Source of the DNA: Closterium sp. NIES-65
Taxonomy: Eukaryota; Streptophyta; Zygnematophyceae; Desmidiales; Closteriaceae
Reading direction: 5' to 3'
NCBI GenBank assembly: GCA_948144175.1
Contig: CANXME010002151.1
Coordinates: 186,001 to 250,000 of the forward strand
Length of the DNA: 64,000 bases
Shown one piece after another: positions 30,617 through 40,611 of this stretch. Every line of letters begins with the position of its first letter. The first letter of the stretch is position 1. The position numbers and the translations under genes are program-made. The notes beneath the pieces were generated by a model that was given only the letters and a program-made list of their open reading frames with translations, was not told the origin of the DNA and searched no databases.

Positions 30617-32629
30617 AGTAGGTCCAACCTGTCTATTAAACCAAAAAGCTAGTTGGTCCAACTAGTCTAGTAGACCAAAACGCCACGCGAGCCAATCAAT
30701 TGGACCAATAGGCAAGTTGGTCCAACCAGTCTACTGGACGAACAGGCTAGTTGGTGCAATCGGGACACTGTACCAACGAGCCAGTAGGTCCAACCAGTAT
30801 AATGGACAAACAAGACAGGTTGTTCAGCATGTCTATTGGAACAACGGGCGAGTTGGTCCAACTGGTCTTTTGGACCAGCAGGCCTGTTTGTTAAATGGAC
30901 AAATGGACCAACGTGTCCCAACAACCGCGTTCCGGTTAAACCATTTCATTGTACCAACTTGAATGTTCGTCCATCCGGTCTATTAGACCAACTCACCAGT
31001 TCGTCCAACCGGTCCATAGAACCAACGGGGTAGTTGGTCCAACCGGTCCATTGGACCAACGGGCTAGTTGGTCCAACCAGTCAGTTGGTCCAACAGGTTT
31101 ACATGACCATAAGCCAATTTGTCCAAAGTTGTTCCAACCGATCCGTTGAACAAAGAGGCTAGTTGTTTTAACATGTTCATTGGACCAACGGGCCTGTTGG
31201 TCCAACGGGCCCATTCGACCAACAAACCAGTAGGTCCAACCGGCCCATTGGACCAACAGAACGGTAGGTCCAACTAGGCTTTTGGAACAACTAACTAGTT
31301 GGTCCAAACGGTCCATTGGACCAACGGGCCAGTTGGTCCAACCGGTCCATTGGACCAAAATGCTCGTTGGCCCAACCTGTTTATTGGACTAGGCCAGTTA
31401 TTCCAACAGGTCCATTGGATCAACGAGCGAGTTGGTTCCATCGGTTCTGTGGACCAACAAGCTAGTTGGTCCAACCGGTCCAGTGGACCAATAGGCCAGT
31501 AGGTCCAACCGGTCCATTGGAGCAATACGCTAGTTGGTCTAACTAGTCAGTACACCAAAAGGCCAATTGTTCCAGCCTGTCTATTGGACCTTGGTCCAAC
31601 CGGTCCATTGGAGCAACGACTAATAGGTCCAACCAATCGATTGGACCAACGGACCAGTCGGTCCAACCAGCCCATTGGACCAATTGGGAAGTCGGTCCAA
31701 CTGGCCTATTAGACCAACGGGCTAGTTGGTCCAACCGGTCTAGTGGACCAATAAGCCAATTGGTCCACCAAAACTAGTTGATATATCATCAGTAGGTCCA
31801 ACCGGTCAAAGAGACCAAAACACTAGTTTCTCCAATCAGTCCAGTATACGAAATGGCGAGTTGGTCCAATCACAACATAACACCAACAGGCCAGTTGGTC
31901 CAAAGTTGGTCCAACCGATCCATTGAATCAAGAGGCCAGTTGTTTCAACCAGTCTATAGGACGAATAGGCCAGTTGGTCCAACCGGTCTATTGGACCGAA
32001 ACGCCTGTTGGTCCAACGGGTCCATAGGTCCAACGGGCTGTTTGGTCCAACCAGTCCATTGGACCAACGGGTCAGTTGGTCAAACCGGTCCATTAAACCA
32101 ACACGCTAGTTGGTCCAACCGGTCCATTGGACCAACGGGCCAGGTGGTCCAACCAATCGTGTAGACAAAAAGGCCAATTTGTTCAATTGGTCCAATGCAC
32201 CAACAGGCTAGATGGTTTTCGACCGTTCAGTTTACAAAGAGGCCAGTTTGTCCAGCCGTTCCACTGGACCAACGTGCCAGGTGATCCAACCGTTCCATTG
32301 ATCAACAAGCTAGTTGGTGCAATCGGTCCACTAAACCAACCGGCAAGTCAGTTTATCCGGCCAAATGGAGCAATGAGCTAGGTGGTCCAGCCGGTGAATT
32401 GGACCAGCGGGCCTGTTGGTTCAACCGGTCCACTGGACCAATAAGCCAGTTGGTCCACCCAGTCTAGTGGATTGATAGGTCAGTAGGTCCAACTGGTCTA
32501 TTAGACCAAAACGCTAGTTGTTCCAACCAGTTCAGTAGACGAAATGGCCAGTTGGTCCAAAGTTGGTCCAACCGATCCATTGAACCAAGAGGCCAGTTGT
32601 TTCAACCGGTCCATTGGACGACGGTGTGG
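30617..32629. repeat. 34-bp satellite block 2 (about 2 kb)
   Basis: It holds roughly 50-60 degenerate 34-bp units of the same type as 15955-16618. The best-preserved units are near 31290-31360. Frames such as MDRLDQLACWS arise only from the repeat. The right end runs into the 3' end of a minus-strand protein frame. Confidence 0.9.
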
Positions 32630-33984
32630 CTTTTAGGGAAGCCGCTGCGAGAGGAGGTGAGGAGACAGTCATCAGTACGGTTCGAGAGGCATGTTATGAG
32701 CGGGGTGGAAAGCGAAAGTAGCGAATACGAGAGATGAGGATGAGGGGTCTTCCTGCTTATACCGTTCACGTCATGGACCTTTTTGACCGTCAGGTTCCAG
32801 ATGGTGAAGTTCTCCTGCCTCGAGGTGACATAGTGATCGTGGTAACGGGATAGGTGTTGACCGCTGCAAAGCTCGCAGGTAAGCGATGGGTAATGAAGCA
32901 TGTAACGCCTGCCAGTCGACGGGTCTTCCACAAAGTACCTCCAACGGTACTCATCATCAGCGTGGGGGATAAACAGGCCGCGGATACGGTCGGTGTCCAA
33001 CCCAGAGACCGGATCAACAGTACGGTGAAAGCTGAAACCACTTGCGAAAGCACTCCGACTGCGCTTAACCAGCTTCGACACCACCAGCAAGTGACGTATC
33101 AGCTCAGCAGTAATGTCCGCGGGAACTCCTTTGACAACAACCTCTTTCGCCGTCGGGTTCAGCAGACGCTCTCGGAGGAAGCGTGCGTCTTCAGGATGCT
33201 GCCAGGTAAAGTCGACGATGTCGCCGTTCGCGCATTCATGTCTGATGACCTGGCTCCGAACAAAGTTCGCGTCGCGGACGTGGTTGAAGGTAACCTGAAG
33301 GCGACCATAACGCGTGCCAGAGAAATAGGTCGCAGTAAGCTCCTGATAAGTCGTTGTCTGCAGCACATCTGGCGACAGCTGATCCTTCCAATCATCCAGC
33401 AATGCAGCCACAGTTACAGCAGTCCGCTTGACTTCGGGTTTCCTGTTAAACGGCACCAGCAAGGTTAGTGAGAATCTTTTCAAAGCGATAATGCTGCCGA
33501 GCGAAGCTGGTTCCAGGTGTTCGTCGGAGTCATCGCTCAGGTACCCATCGCCGTCATCATCAGGAGCCTGATCTGACAAGGCTTCCTCGTCCTCCTGCGC
33601 GTCTGCATCCGCATCAGCCTCTCCTTCAGCAGCCTCTTCTTCTTCCTCATTAGCAGCGGTATCAGCAACCCCATCAACACCGTCGCCATCTTGTCCGCCG
33701 GTGAGATCAGCCTTGGTCTGTGAGTCCAGCAAGTCTTCAAAGGGACCAAGCACCACAGGCGACGAAGAGGAGGATGGCGTTCGCCCTTTATTAACAGCAT
33801 CCTTGTTGTTGCGACCTCTCCCCATGGTGCGATGATGAGAGAAGCTTGACAGCCCGTTTAAGGCTGGAAGACAAGCCGGACTGAGCACTTTTAACGATAA
33901 ATCCGATTGTTTATACTTCTTATGCTTGAAGCTGAAACGCTGCAGGTCCAGGCCCGAGAGGGAAGCCATAACCTTAGGGAACAC
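32602..33984 (-). CDS. Acidic protein with RRM-like and CCHH motifs; possible LINE ORF1
   Basis: The frame has 460 codons, with a plausible start at Met54 (33825, MGRGRNNKDAVNKGRTPSSS). Residues about 105-160 are strongly acidic. Residues about 165-320 include KRFSLTLLVPFNRKPEVKRT and KEVVVKGVPADITAELIRHL, which resemble the RNA-binding fold of LINE ORF1 proteins. A CELCSGQHLSRYH motif (CX2CX3HX4H) is near residue 385. The C-terminus (VVQWTG) is encoded by satellite DNA, so the true end is lost or capped by the repeat. No endonuclease or RT follows. I do not recognise a specific family. Confidence 0.45.
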   Translation of the reverse strand: MFPKVMASLSGLDLQRFSFKHKKYKQSDLSLKVLSPACLPALNGLSSFSHHRTMGRGRNNKDAVNKGRTPSSSSSPVVLGPFEDLLDSQTKADLTGGQDGDGVDGVADTAANEEEEEAAEGEADADADAQEDEEALSDQAPDDDGDGYLSDDSDEHLEPASLGSIIALKRFSLTLLVPFNRKPEVKRTAVTVAALLDDWKDQLSPDVLQTTTYQELTATYFSGTRYGRLQVTFNHVRDANFVRSQVIRHECANGDIVDFTWQHPEDARFLRERLLNPTAKEVVVKGVPADITAELIRHLLVVSKLVKRSRSAFASGFSFHRTVDPVSGLDTDRIRGLFIPHADDEYRWRYFVEDPSTGRRYMLHYPSLTCELCSGQHLSRYHDHYVTSRQENFTIWNLTVKKVHDVNGISRKTPHPHLSYSLLSLSTPLITCLSNRTDDCLLTSSRSGFPKSHTVVQWTG

Positions 33985-34020
33985 CAGACAGTCAAGTTGG
34001 TTAAGAACCTCGGGTATTGG

Positions 34021-34434
34021 TCAACCATAGAAAATGTCAGCCTCGAAAGTAGCGCGAGTTGAAGTCAATGCCAAGCGCAAAGCGCGATGATATCCATTGG
34101 AAAGCTTGAAATCTTGATAATAGCCATGTGCAATAGATAGCCTTGATGATGCATGAAACACTGTCAAAAGCCTGGAGCTCGTGTAGATGGTGTTTAGGTT
34201 CCCGTAATGAACACTAAAAGTACACCATTGTGTAAAGCTTAAAGCCGCGCATCGTCCGAGTGTTTCAATGTCAGTATCAGGCAGGAAATTGATGCACATT
34301 GACGAAGTTAAAGCTCTCCGCCATGGCCATGGCGGCATTGTGATTGTCATTTCGAATTTCTGCAAGTCACAGGAATCTCTTGGTCGTCGTCCGTCATACT
34401 GGTTTCGCGCGTCAATAACAGACACAAGTATCAT
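34021..34434 (-). pseudogene. 3' part of a reading frame split by Gyp-3
   Basis: There are 137 codons beginning MILVSVIDARNQYDGRR. If Gyp-3 and one target copy are removed, the frame joins in phase to 40300-39983, giving 244 codons in total. No domain is recognised. It ends 36 nt before the 32602-33984 frame on the same strand, so both could belong to one unit. Confidence 0.35.
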
Positions 34435-34442
34435 TACTGTAC

Positions 34443-34774
34443 TGTAAGGAAATTCCAGTTTCCTTACTTCGCGTCCCTACTCAACGCGTACATCACTGTA
34501 GCACCTCAGTCAGCACCGTTACCACTCGCGACCATGGCATCATTCATCATCCCGCCCTTTTCGCACATCGCATCCCGACCCCACGGCTCGGCTGGTAACC
34601 TGCGCTCCGGACCTACGCTTCGACACTTTCCCAACCTCAGTCCCAGGCTCGTCGCGCGACCATTACCGTTACCACTGTAGTTTCGCTATATAATGTTCGC
34701 TCATGCCTTCGCTCATTTGTATTCTTGCTTCGATAGTGCAATTCTCGTTCGTTCACTCAATTGCACTCGTAACA
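34443..34774 (+). repeat. 5' LTR of Gyp-3 (332 bp)
   Basis: It begins TGTAAGGAAATTCC and ends ACTCGTAACA. A TATATAA box at 34687-34693 is the likely promoter, placing transcription start some 25-35 nt downstream, near the R region. Confidence 0.94.
34687..34693 (+). promoter_or_regulatory. TATA box of the Gyp-3 5' LTR
   Basis: TATATAA lies in a G+C-rich LTR, 82 bp before the LTR end. The same box is at 39895-39901 in the 3' LTR. Confidence 0.65.
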
Positions 34775-34776
34775 CT

Positions 34777-34789
34777 TGGTATTCAGAGC
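34777..34789 (+). other. Primer-binding site of Gyp-3
   Basis: TGGTATTCAGAGC follows the LTR by two bases. It is the initiator-Met-type site with one extra T. Confidence 0.75.
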
Positions 34790-34955
34790 CTACGATCTCA
34801 TCTCGGACCGCATCCACACCTTCGCTTCCCACTATCTCAATTTTTGGGGGGGGTAGACGTCTCTCAGCGACACAGCACCGCCGCTCGTAGTGCTCTCTCG
34901 AAAGCACGCACGGCCACGACCGAGGCTCTCGCTGAGCTTGCCCGACACCCCCGCC

Positions 34956-36134
34956 ATGGCCGATTTCAATCTCGCCACGTTGACGCAGGAGCAACTCGAT
35001 CGTCTCGTGCGTCAATTGGAGGATTCGGCGCTCGAAATCACGACTCTGACGGCGGAACGTGACTCCGCCCGTCAACAGTCAACGGTGAACGTACCGACGA
35101 CATCACACGCACCAACCAATGCATCTGCACATTCGGAGGAGCCCATCGTCATCTCATCCGGCACACCAACGCAACACAACAGCACGGGACAGCGCTCAGG
35201 CGCAGCCAGTGACGGCGCAGCCCAACCGATGCCCGGCATGGGAGGGAACAGGAGCGCATTAAGCCCACGGGAGCCCCGAGAAGCCCGTCGGCACGTGGAG
35301 TTTGCGGCGACAAGTGGCGAGAACGCCATGATGGCCCCAATGCCACTCAAGCCGCAACGCCCGCCCTGCTTCGACCCAAGCCAACGCGGCGGCCCGACAG
35401 TTCAATCGTGGGTCTTCACGATGAATGTGTTTTTCGATGCCAACTACGTCGAGTCGGACGCCGCCAAGATCCGGTATGCGATTTCACTACTCAGGGGCCC
35501 CGCCATGGACTGGTGGCGAGTCATTGTGACGTCGCCGCGCGCCTACGAGCCACCGTCGCACGAGGAAGGGCCCTCGGGTCCAGCTGTTACCTGGAGTTCG
35601 TTCTGCGAAACCGCCCAATACAGCATGTGGGATGCGTGGTGCGTAGGGCTTCGGGCGCGCTTTGAGCCGATCGCGGCCTCGATTTCGGCGCGTCAGAAAC
35701 TGCGCACTTGGCGCCAGCTCGGGTCAGTTCAAGACTACACCAGCGGGTTTCTCGCACTTTGCGAACAGGTCGGCTACATGCACGAGGCGGAGCGGGTGGA
35801 CCGTTACGTCGGAGGGCTGAAGCCGGACATCTCGCACGAGATAATGCTACGCGGGCTCTCGAATTTCAACGAGATCCTCGCGCTCGCCGAGAAAATCGAT
35901 ATCCTACGCCGACCGAGACCGGGGTCCTATTACGGACATCGTCCTCGGGGACCGACCGAGCACGCCACTGTACATGCCGTCGCAGCGAATGCAGCTGCCG
36001 CGCCGTTTAGAGGGCGCTGTTTTGCTTGCAACCGGCCGGGCCATCGCAAGAGCGAATGTCCAGAGGAGCTGAGGCGTCGAGGAGCAGAGCAGGGGAAGGA
36101 GTCTCGGAGGCAGGGAAACGCCAGCAGTCAGTAG
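34956..36134 (+). CDS. Gyp-3 Gag
   Basis: The 392-residue Gag starts MADFNLATLTQEQLDRLVRQ in a good start context (GCCATGG). An upstream in-frame extension to 34890 is less likely. An N-terminal coiled-coil-like segment (residues 5-45) precedes a retrotransposon gag domain at about 130-310 (FDPSQRGGPTVQSWVFTMNV, RGPAMDWWRV, YVGGLKPDISHEI). The CX2CX4HX4C knuckle CFACNRPGHRKSEC is at 36018-36059. It forms the virus-like particle and binds RNA. It ends at TAG 36132-36134 inside a -1 frameshift signal, so most product is Gag alone and a fraction is expected to be Gag-Pol. Confidence 0.9.
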   Translation: MADFNLATLTQEQLDRLVRQLEDSALEITTLTAERDSARQQSTVNVPTTSHAPTNASAHSEEPIVISSGTPTQHNSTGQRSGAASDGAAQPMPGMGGNRSALSPREPREARRHVEFAATSGENAMMAPMPLKPQRPPCFDPSQRGGPTVQSWVFTMNVFFDANYVESDAAKIRYAISLLRGPAMDWWRVIVTSPRAYEPPSHEEGPSGPAVTWSSFCETAQYSMWDAWCVGLRARFEPIAASISARQKLRTWRQLGSVQDYTSGFLALCEQVGYMHEAERVDRYVGGLKPDISHEIMLRGLSNFNEILALAEKIDILRRPRPGSYYGHRPRGPTEHATVHAVAANAAAAPFRGRCFACNRPGHRKSECPEELRRRGAEQGKESRRQGNASSQ

Positions 36135-39100
36135 AAGTTGGGCCAACTACTGACGAGACTGCCTGCTCGCCCAACCACACCGACCCTCACCGAGTCACAG
36201 TACCGATTCACGCCATCGATCGGGCTCGGATGAATAAGGAGGGTACAGCGACGGATTGTCCGGTACTGATCTACGGGAAAATACAGGGAGCAGCAGTGAA
36301 GATCTTCATTGACGGAGGAGCAAGCCACAGCTTAGTTAATACCGCAACCGCACGAAAATTACAGTTAACGCTTAATCGATGTTTACCTGAGATAGATGCA
36401 CGCTTAGTCGACGGCACGCCCCTGGCCATACGGGAAAAGGTGGAGCGCGTAAAAGTCCGCTGCGGGGGGAACTTCGGGTTTACACAGGAAATGCTCGCGA
36501 CGACACTGGATGGGCACGACATTTTATTAGGACGTGATTGGCTGCGACGGTACAACCCACGGATCGACTGGACGACGGGGAGCTGCACAGTGCGAAGTAG
36601 TGGTAACTGGGTCGTTCTACCTCGCTGGCAGCCACCCAAATCTTCGACGGTCCAGGTCAACGCCATCACGATGAAACGGGCTGTCGCTGCTGGAGCTGAC
36701 GTGTACGCAGTGGATATCGCACTCGTAGAAAAAGATGAGCAGCCGAGTGATTTGGAGAAACTGCTGGCAACTGTACCGACCGAACTACAGGCACTACTGA
36801 AACAGTTCCCGGGGATATTTCCGGATGATTTACCACAGGGACTGCCACCTCAGCGGGCGCACGACCATAGGATCGAGTTAGAACCGGGGGCACAGCCAAC
36901 TGTACAGCGGCAATTTCGACTGACACAGCCCGAGCTCGACGAGTTAAGGAAGCAGTTAGATTACCTATTAGAGAAGCAGTTTATCCGACCGAGCTCGTCA
37001 CCGTTCGCCGCACCGATACTGTTCACACCGAAAAAAGACGGAGGGTTCCGCATGTGCATCGACTACCGAGCGCTTAACAGGGTAACAGTCAAATCGCGAT
37101 ACCCCATCCCCCGCGCCGACGAACTGATCGACCAACTGCGAACAGCACGAGTCTTTTCGAAAATAGATTTACAGGGAGGTTACCATCAGATTCGGGTCGA
37201 ACCATCGGACTGCGCCAAAACAGCATTTAGGACTAGGTACGGGTCATTCGAGTATACAGTAATGCCATTCGGGCTGACGAACGCGCCTGCGACATTTCAG
37301 ATGACCATGAACGAGGCATTTAGACCACTTTTAGATAAATGCGTGATAGTTTACCTGGACGATATTCTAGTTTACAGCCGGGATAAGCAGCAGCACTTAG
37401 TGGATCTTGAAGCAGTTTTTAAGGTTTTGGAGGAACATCGGCTACTCACCAAGGGCTCCAAGTGCGAGTTTTTTCGGGACAGGCTAGAGTTTTTGGGTCA
37501 CGTCATTTCGGAGGCTGGGGTTGAGATTGACCCAAAGAAGCTGGATACGGTAAAAGCGTGGCGCCCCCCGACGAACATTACGGAACTGCAGAGTTTTTTA
37601 GGTTTTGTTAATTACGTTCGACGGTTCGTGCCCGACATGGCACGTTTAACAGCCCCACTCACTGATTTACTGCGTAAGGGGGTCGCTTTTACGTGGGGGT
37701 AGAAAGAGCATGCTGCCTTCTCTGCCCTGAAAAACGTTCTCTGTTCACCACCCGTTCTACGCATCGCTGATCCCCACCGCCCTTTCGAAGTGGTTACCGA
37801 CGCAAGTGACATCGCCATCGGAGCTGTACTGTTACAGGACTTCGGCGACGGCCTCCAACCCATCGCCTACGAATCACGCAAACTACATCCGCCTGAGCGA
37901 AATTACCCGATACACGACCGCGAAATGCTCGCGATCGTGCACGCATTCAAAGTGTGGCGCTGCTACTTGACCGGCGCAGACGTGACAGTACGGACAGACC
38001 ATCGATCTCTACAGTACCTCCGCGCACAGCCCCACCTCAACCCACGACAGATTCGATGGCTCGATTTCCTCGAGTCGAATTTTCACTATACGGTCACATA
38101 CAAAAAAGGAGCCTCGAATATCGCCGACGCACTGACCCGCCCCACTGCCCAGATCCACGCGATACTACTCGCCCAGACCAGCCCGCTACTGACAGGCCTA
38201 TTTACCCACGGATATCAAACAGACCCGTTCTTTACAGGAGGCAACTCACAGCAATTCGCAGCGGCAAAAGGAGTCTATTACGTAAAAGCTGGAACCGACC
38301 GCATCTGGGTACCAGGATACACGCTACTGCGGGAACTACTGTTACAGGAGGCACACGACGGAGTTACCTCGGGACATTTCGGGGTAGAAAAAACACGGCA
38401 GCAGCTGCAGCGGTACTACTACTGGCCAGAAATGTTGACCGATGTGCAACGACACGTGGCATCGTGCCCCACTTGCCAGCTCATGAAGTCAAGCAGGAAG
38501 CGGCCGGCGGGACAATTACAACCCATCCCGCCCCCAGAGCGTGTTTGGCAGCAGGTGACGATGGATTTTGTCACGGGGTTACCAGCTGGGGCGAGTGGGA
38601 ATGACGCGATCCTGGTCGTCGTCGATCGACTAACGAAGATGGCTCATTTCGCAGCATGCAGGAAATCAATCACAGCCGAGGAAACCGCCCGACTCTTCAT
38701 CACCACCGTCGTTCGACTGCACGGGATACCCGCATCGATCATCAGCGACAGAGACACGAAATTTACAAGCAACTTCTGGCGGAACCTGTGGCAGCAGTTC
38801 GGCACGCGCTTACAGTTCAGTTCATCCTATCACCCCGAAACCGACGGACAGACGGAACGGACAAATCAGACCATGGAGCAGCTGATTCGAGCCACGTGCG
38901 ACGATCCGAATACGTGGGAACAGCAGCTGCCACTCATCGAGTTCGCATACAATAACGCACCATCAGCCACGACGCAACAGTCGCCGTTTTACTTGAATTA
39001 CGGACAGGACCCAACAGTACCCATGACACCGAATCCCGACAACCCCGTCCCACGAGCACAACAGTTCGCCGAGATTCTGCAAGCAGCACGGACCAGGGCA

Positions 39101-39622
39101 GCAGAAGCAATCAAAAAATCAAACATCATCGCTAAACGCAACGCCGATCGCCATCGCAGACCCGTTACTTATCAGCCCGACGACCTCGTTTTACTCGACA
39201 CTCAGAACCTCCGCCTGCCCATCACTCCAAAACTCCGCCCTCGATACTGTGGGCCATTTCGAATCAGTCACATGGTCACGCCAGTCACCGCGCACCTCCT
39301 CCTCCCTGCTGACTGGTACGTCAGCCCCTCGTTCCACGTCAGCTTACTTCGCCCTTACGTGCCATCCACCAGCCAACTCCCACGACATCGACCCAGCAGC
39401 ATGACACGACCACCAACCGAACCAGTCATCACCCCCGACAAGATCCTGAGCCACAGAGTTCGCGACCCTCAAGGAGCCCGAAAAGTGGAGTTTCTGATCC
39501 GCTGGAAAGATCGTACCCCCACCGAGGACAATTGGGTTCCCCTGGAGAAAGTTGAAAATCACCCCGTCGTCACCGACTACCTGCGTAGCCGCAATTTCCG
39601 AGACATCCACGCGCTTTCATAA
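36026..39622 (+). pseudogene. Gyp-3 Pol: protease, RT, RNase H, integrase, chromodomain (one nonsense codon)
   Basis: This is a single frame, -1 relative to gag, entered at about 36116. The protease site is IDGGASHSLV (Gly where Ser/Thr is usual), with ILLGRDWLRRYNPRIDW downstream. RT has CIDYRALNRVTVKSRYPIPR and catalytic VYLDDILVYS (Asp codons at 37358 and 37361). The only break is TAG at 37700-37702 (TWG*KEHAAF), between RT and RNase H. RNase H starts VTDASDIAIGAVLLQ. The integrase has SGHFGVEKT...SCPTCQ, then D (38564), D (38747), E (38855), spacing D-35-E. It ends in a chromodomain (KVEFLIRWKDRTPTEDNWVP). It copies the RNA and integrates the cDNA, probably into chromodomain-recognised chromatin. 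Confidence 0.9.
36113..36175 (+). promoter_or_regulatory. -1 ribosomal frameshift signal at the Gyp-3 gag-pol junction
   Basis: The heptamer G GGA AAC (36113-36119) is in the gag zero frame and fits X XXY YYZ. After a 7-nt spacer, stem 1 pairs GTCAGTAG (36127-36134) with CTACTGAC (36147-36154), 8 bp perfect. The loop segment GTTGGGC (36137-36143) pairs with GCCCAAC (36169-36175), 7 bp perfect, making an H-type pseudoknot with loops of 2, 3 and 14 nt. A -1 slip gives GGG AAA CGC and enters the pol frame. The gag stop lies in stem 1. Confidence 0.82.
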
Positions 39623-39650
39623 GGAGGACCTCCTTAGGAGGGGGGGGTAG

Positions 39651-39982
39651 TGTAAGGAAATTCCCTTTTCCTTACTTCGCGTCCCTGCTCAACGCGTACA
39701 TCACTGTAGCACCTCAGTCAGCACCGTTACCACTCGCGACCATTGCATCATTCATCATCCCGCCCTTTTCGCACATCGCATCCCGACCCCACGGCTCGGC
39801 TGGTAACCCGCGCTCCGGACCTACGCTTCGACACTTTCCCAACCTCAGTCCCAGGCTCGTCGCGCGACCATTACCGTTACCACTGTAGTTTCGCTATATA
39901 ATGTTCGCTCATGCCTTCGCTCATTTGTATTCTTGCTTCGATAGTGCAATTCTCGTTCGTTCACTCAATTGCACTCGTAACA
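39651..39982 (+). repeat. 3' LTR of Gyp-3 (332 bp)
   Basis: It begins TGTAAGGAAATTCCC after the polypurine tract and ends ACTCGTAACA. It is followed by target copy TGTAC (39983-39987). Confidence 0.94.
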
Positions 39983-40300
39983 TGTACCCACCATTGATCT
40001 AACTTCTTGCTCGTTGCCAGAGGTCTCTGACCCACAGTTGACTTCCGTGACTGTATTTTGCCGAATCAAAGACCGCAAGTTACCAGCACGAATTTCCCTG
40101 GGCAGGAGATCTGATGCGAACGGAAGTGCTGGTAACCACAAGCCTCTGAAGCACAGGGTCTGCCCTGTCTCGTGCACGCTCGGACCAAGCGTGAAGTGCC
40201 CGTCACGGTTTGTGAAGAGCCATTGAGGAGGGTGTGGTTGCGAATACGTTAACGAATACGTGATTGCATCTCGAAGCCCCCGAGGCAGGCTTACAGTCAT
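39983..40300 (-). pseudogene. 5' part of a reading frame split by Gyp-3
   Basis: There are 106 codons from an ATG at 40300 (MTVSLPRGLRDAITYSLTYS) to the target site, then in-phase continuation at 34437 beyond Gyp-3. No domain is recognised. It lies divergently 312 bp upstream of the subtilase start. It may be a host gene, an exon, or an open frame by chance. Confidence 0.35.
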
Positions 40301-40611
40301 TCGTTATAGGACAAGAAATGTTTCGCGATACTGGCGAAACATTGTTCAACCAAAGCTGCAGGAGTCCGAGATTTCCCCCACCAGGGGCATCGCGGCGCGA
40401 CGAGGCCTCGACCCAAACGTGGCGCTGACGCTTGGCATGTGAGCTGGTGAGTACAAAGCGAGGCATAACCCCACTCGAACCAGCATCACAATTCAGTTCC
40501 TTGATTCGTTCTGCTACTACGACTACTTGTTTTAGGCCAACAACGCCTGCAGGCAACCGTGACAGGCACCACTAGAACCAGTAACTGCACGCAGAGATTT
40601 CATATATCGCC
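40301..40611 (+). other. Region upstream of the subtilase
   Basis: It should contain the 5' untranslated region and promoter of the subtilase. An inverted repeat TGTTTCGCGATACTGGCGAA (40319-40338, arms TTCGC/GCGAA) is visible. No TATA box at a convincing distance and no other gene was seen. Confidence 0.4.

Larger units (their letters stand above)
34443..39982 (+). mobile_element. Complete Ty3/gypsy chromovirus Gyp-3
   Basis: The LTRs at 34443-34774 and 39651-39982 (332 bp each, about five differences by eye, 1.5%) flank gag and pol. The target duplication TGTAC is exact (34438-34442, 39983-39987). The primer site is TGGTATTCAGAGC (34777-34789). The polypurine tract is AGGAGGGGGGGGTAG (39636-39650). 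Only one disabling change is seen in coding sequence (a TAG at 37700-37702), so it is a recent insertion. Confidence 0.95.

Noticed and set aside
30993..31358. Proteins of Trp-Thr-Asn-Trp-Pro-Val-Gly-Pro repeats on both strands
   Set aside because: They are translations of the 34-bp satellite in several frames, without conserved ends.
30617..32629. CRISPR-like array of 34-bp repeats
   Set aside because: The units run head to tail with no unique spacers, vary everywhere, and the context is eukaryotic. It is a satellite.
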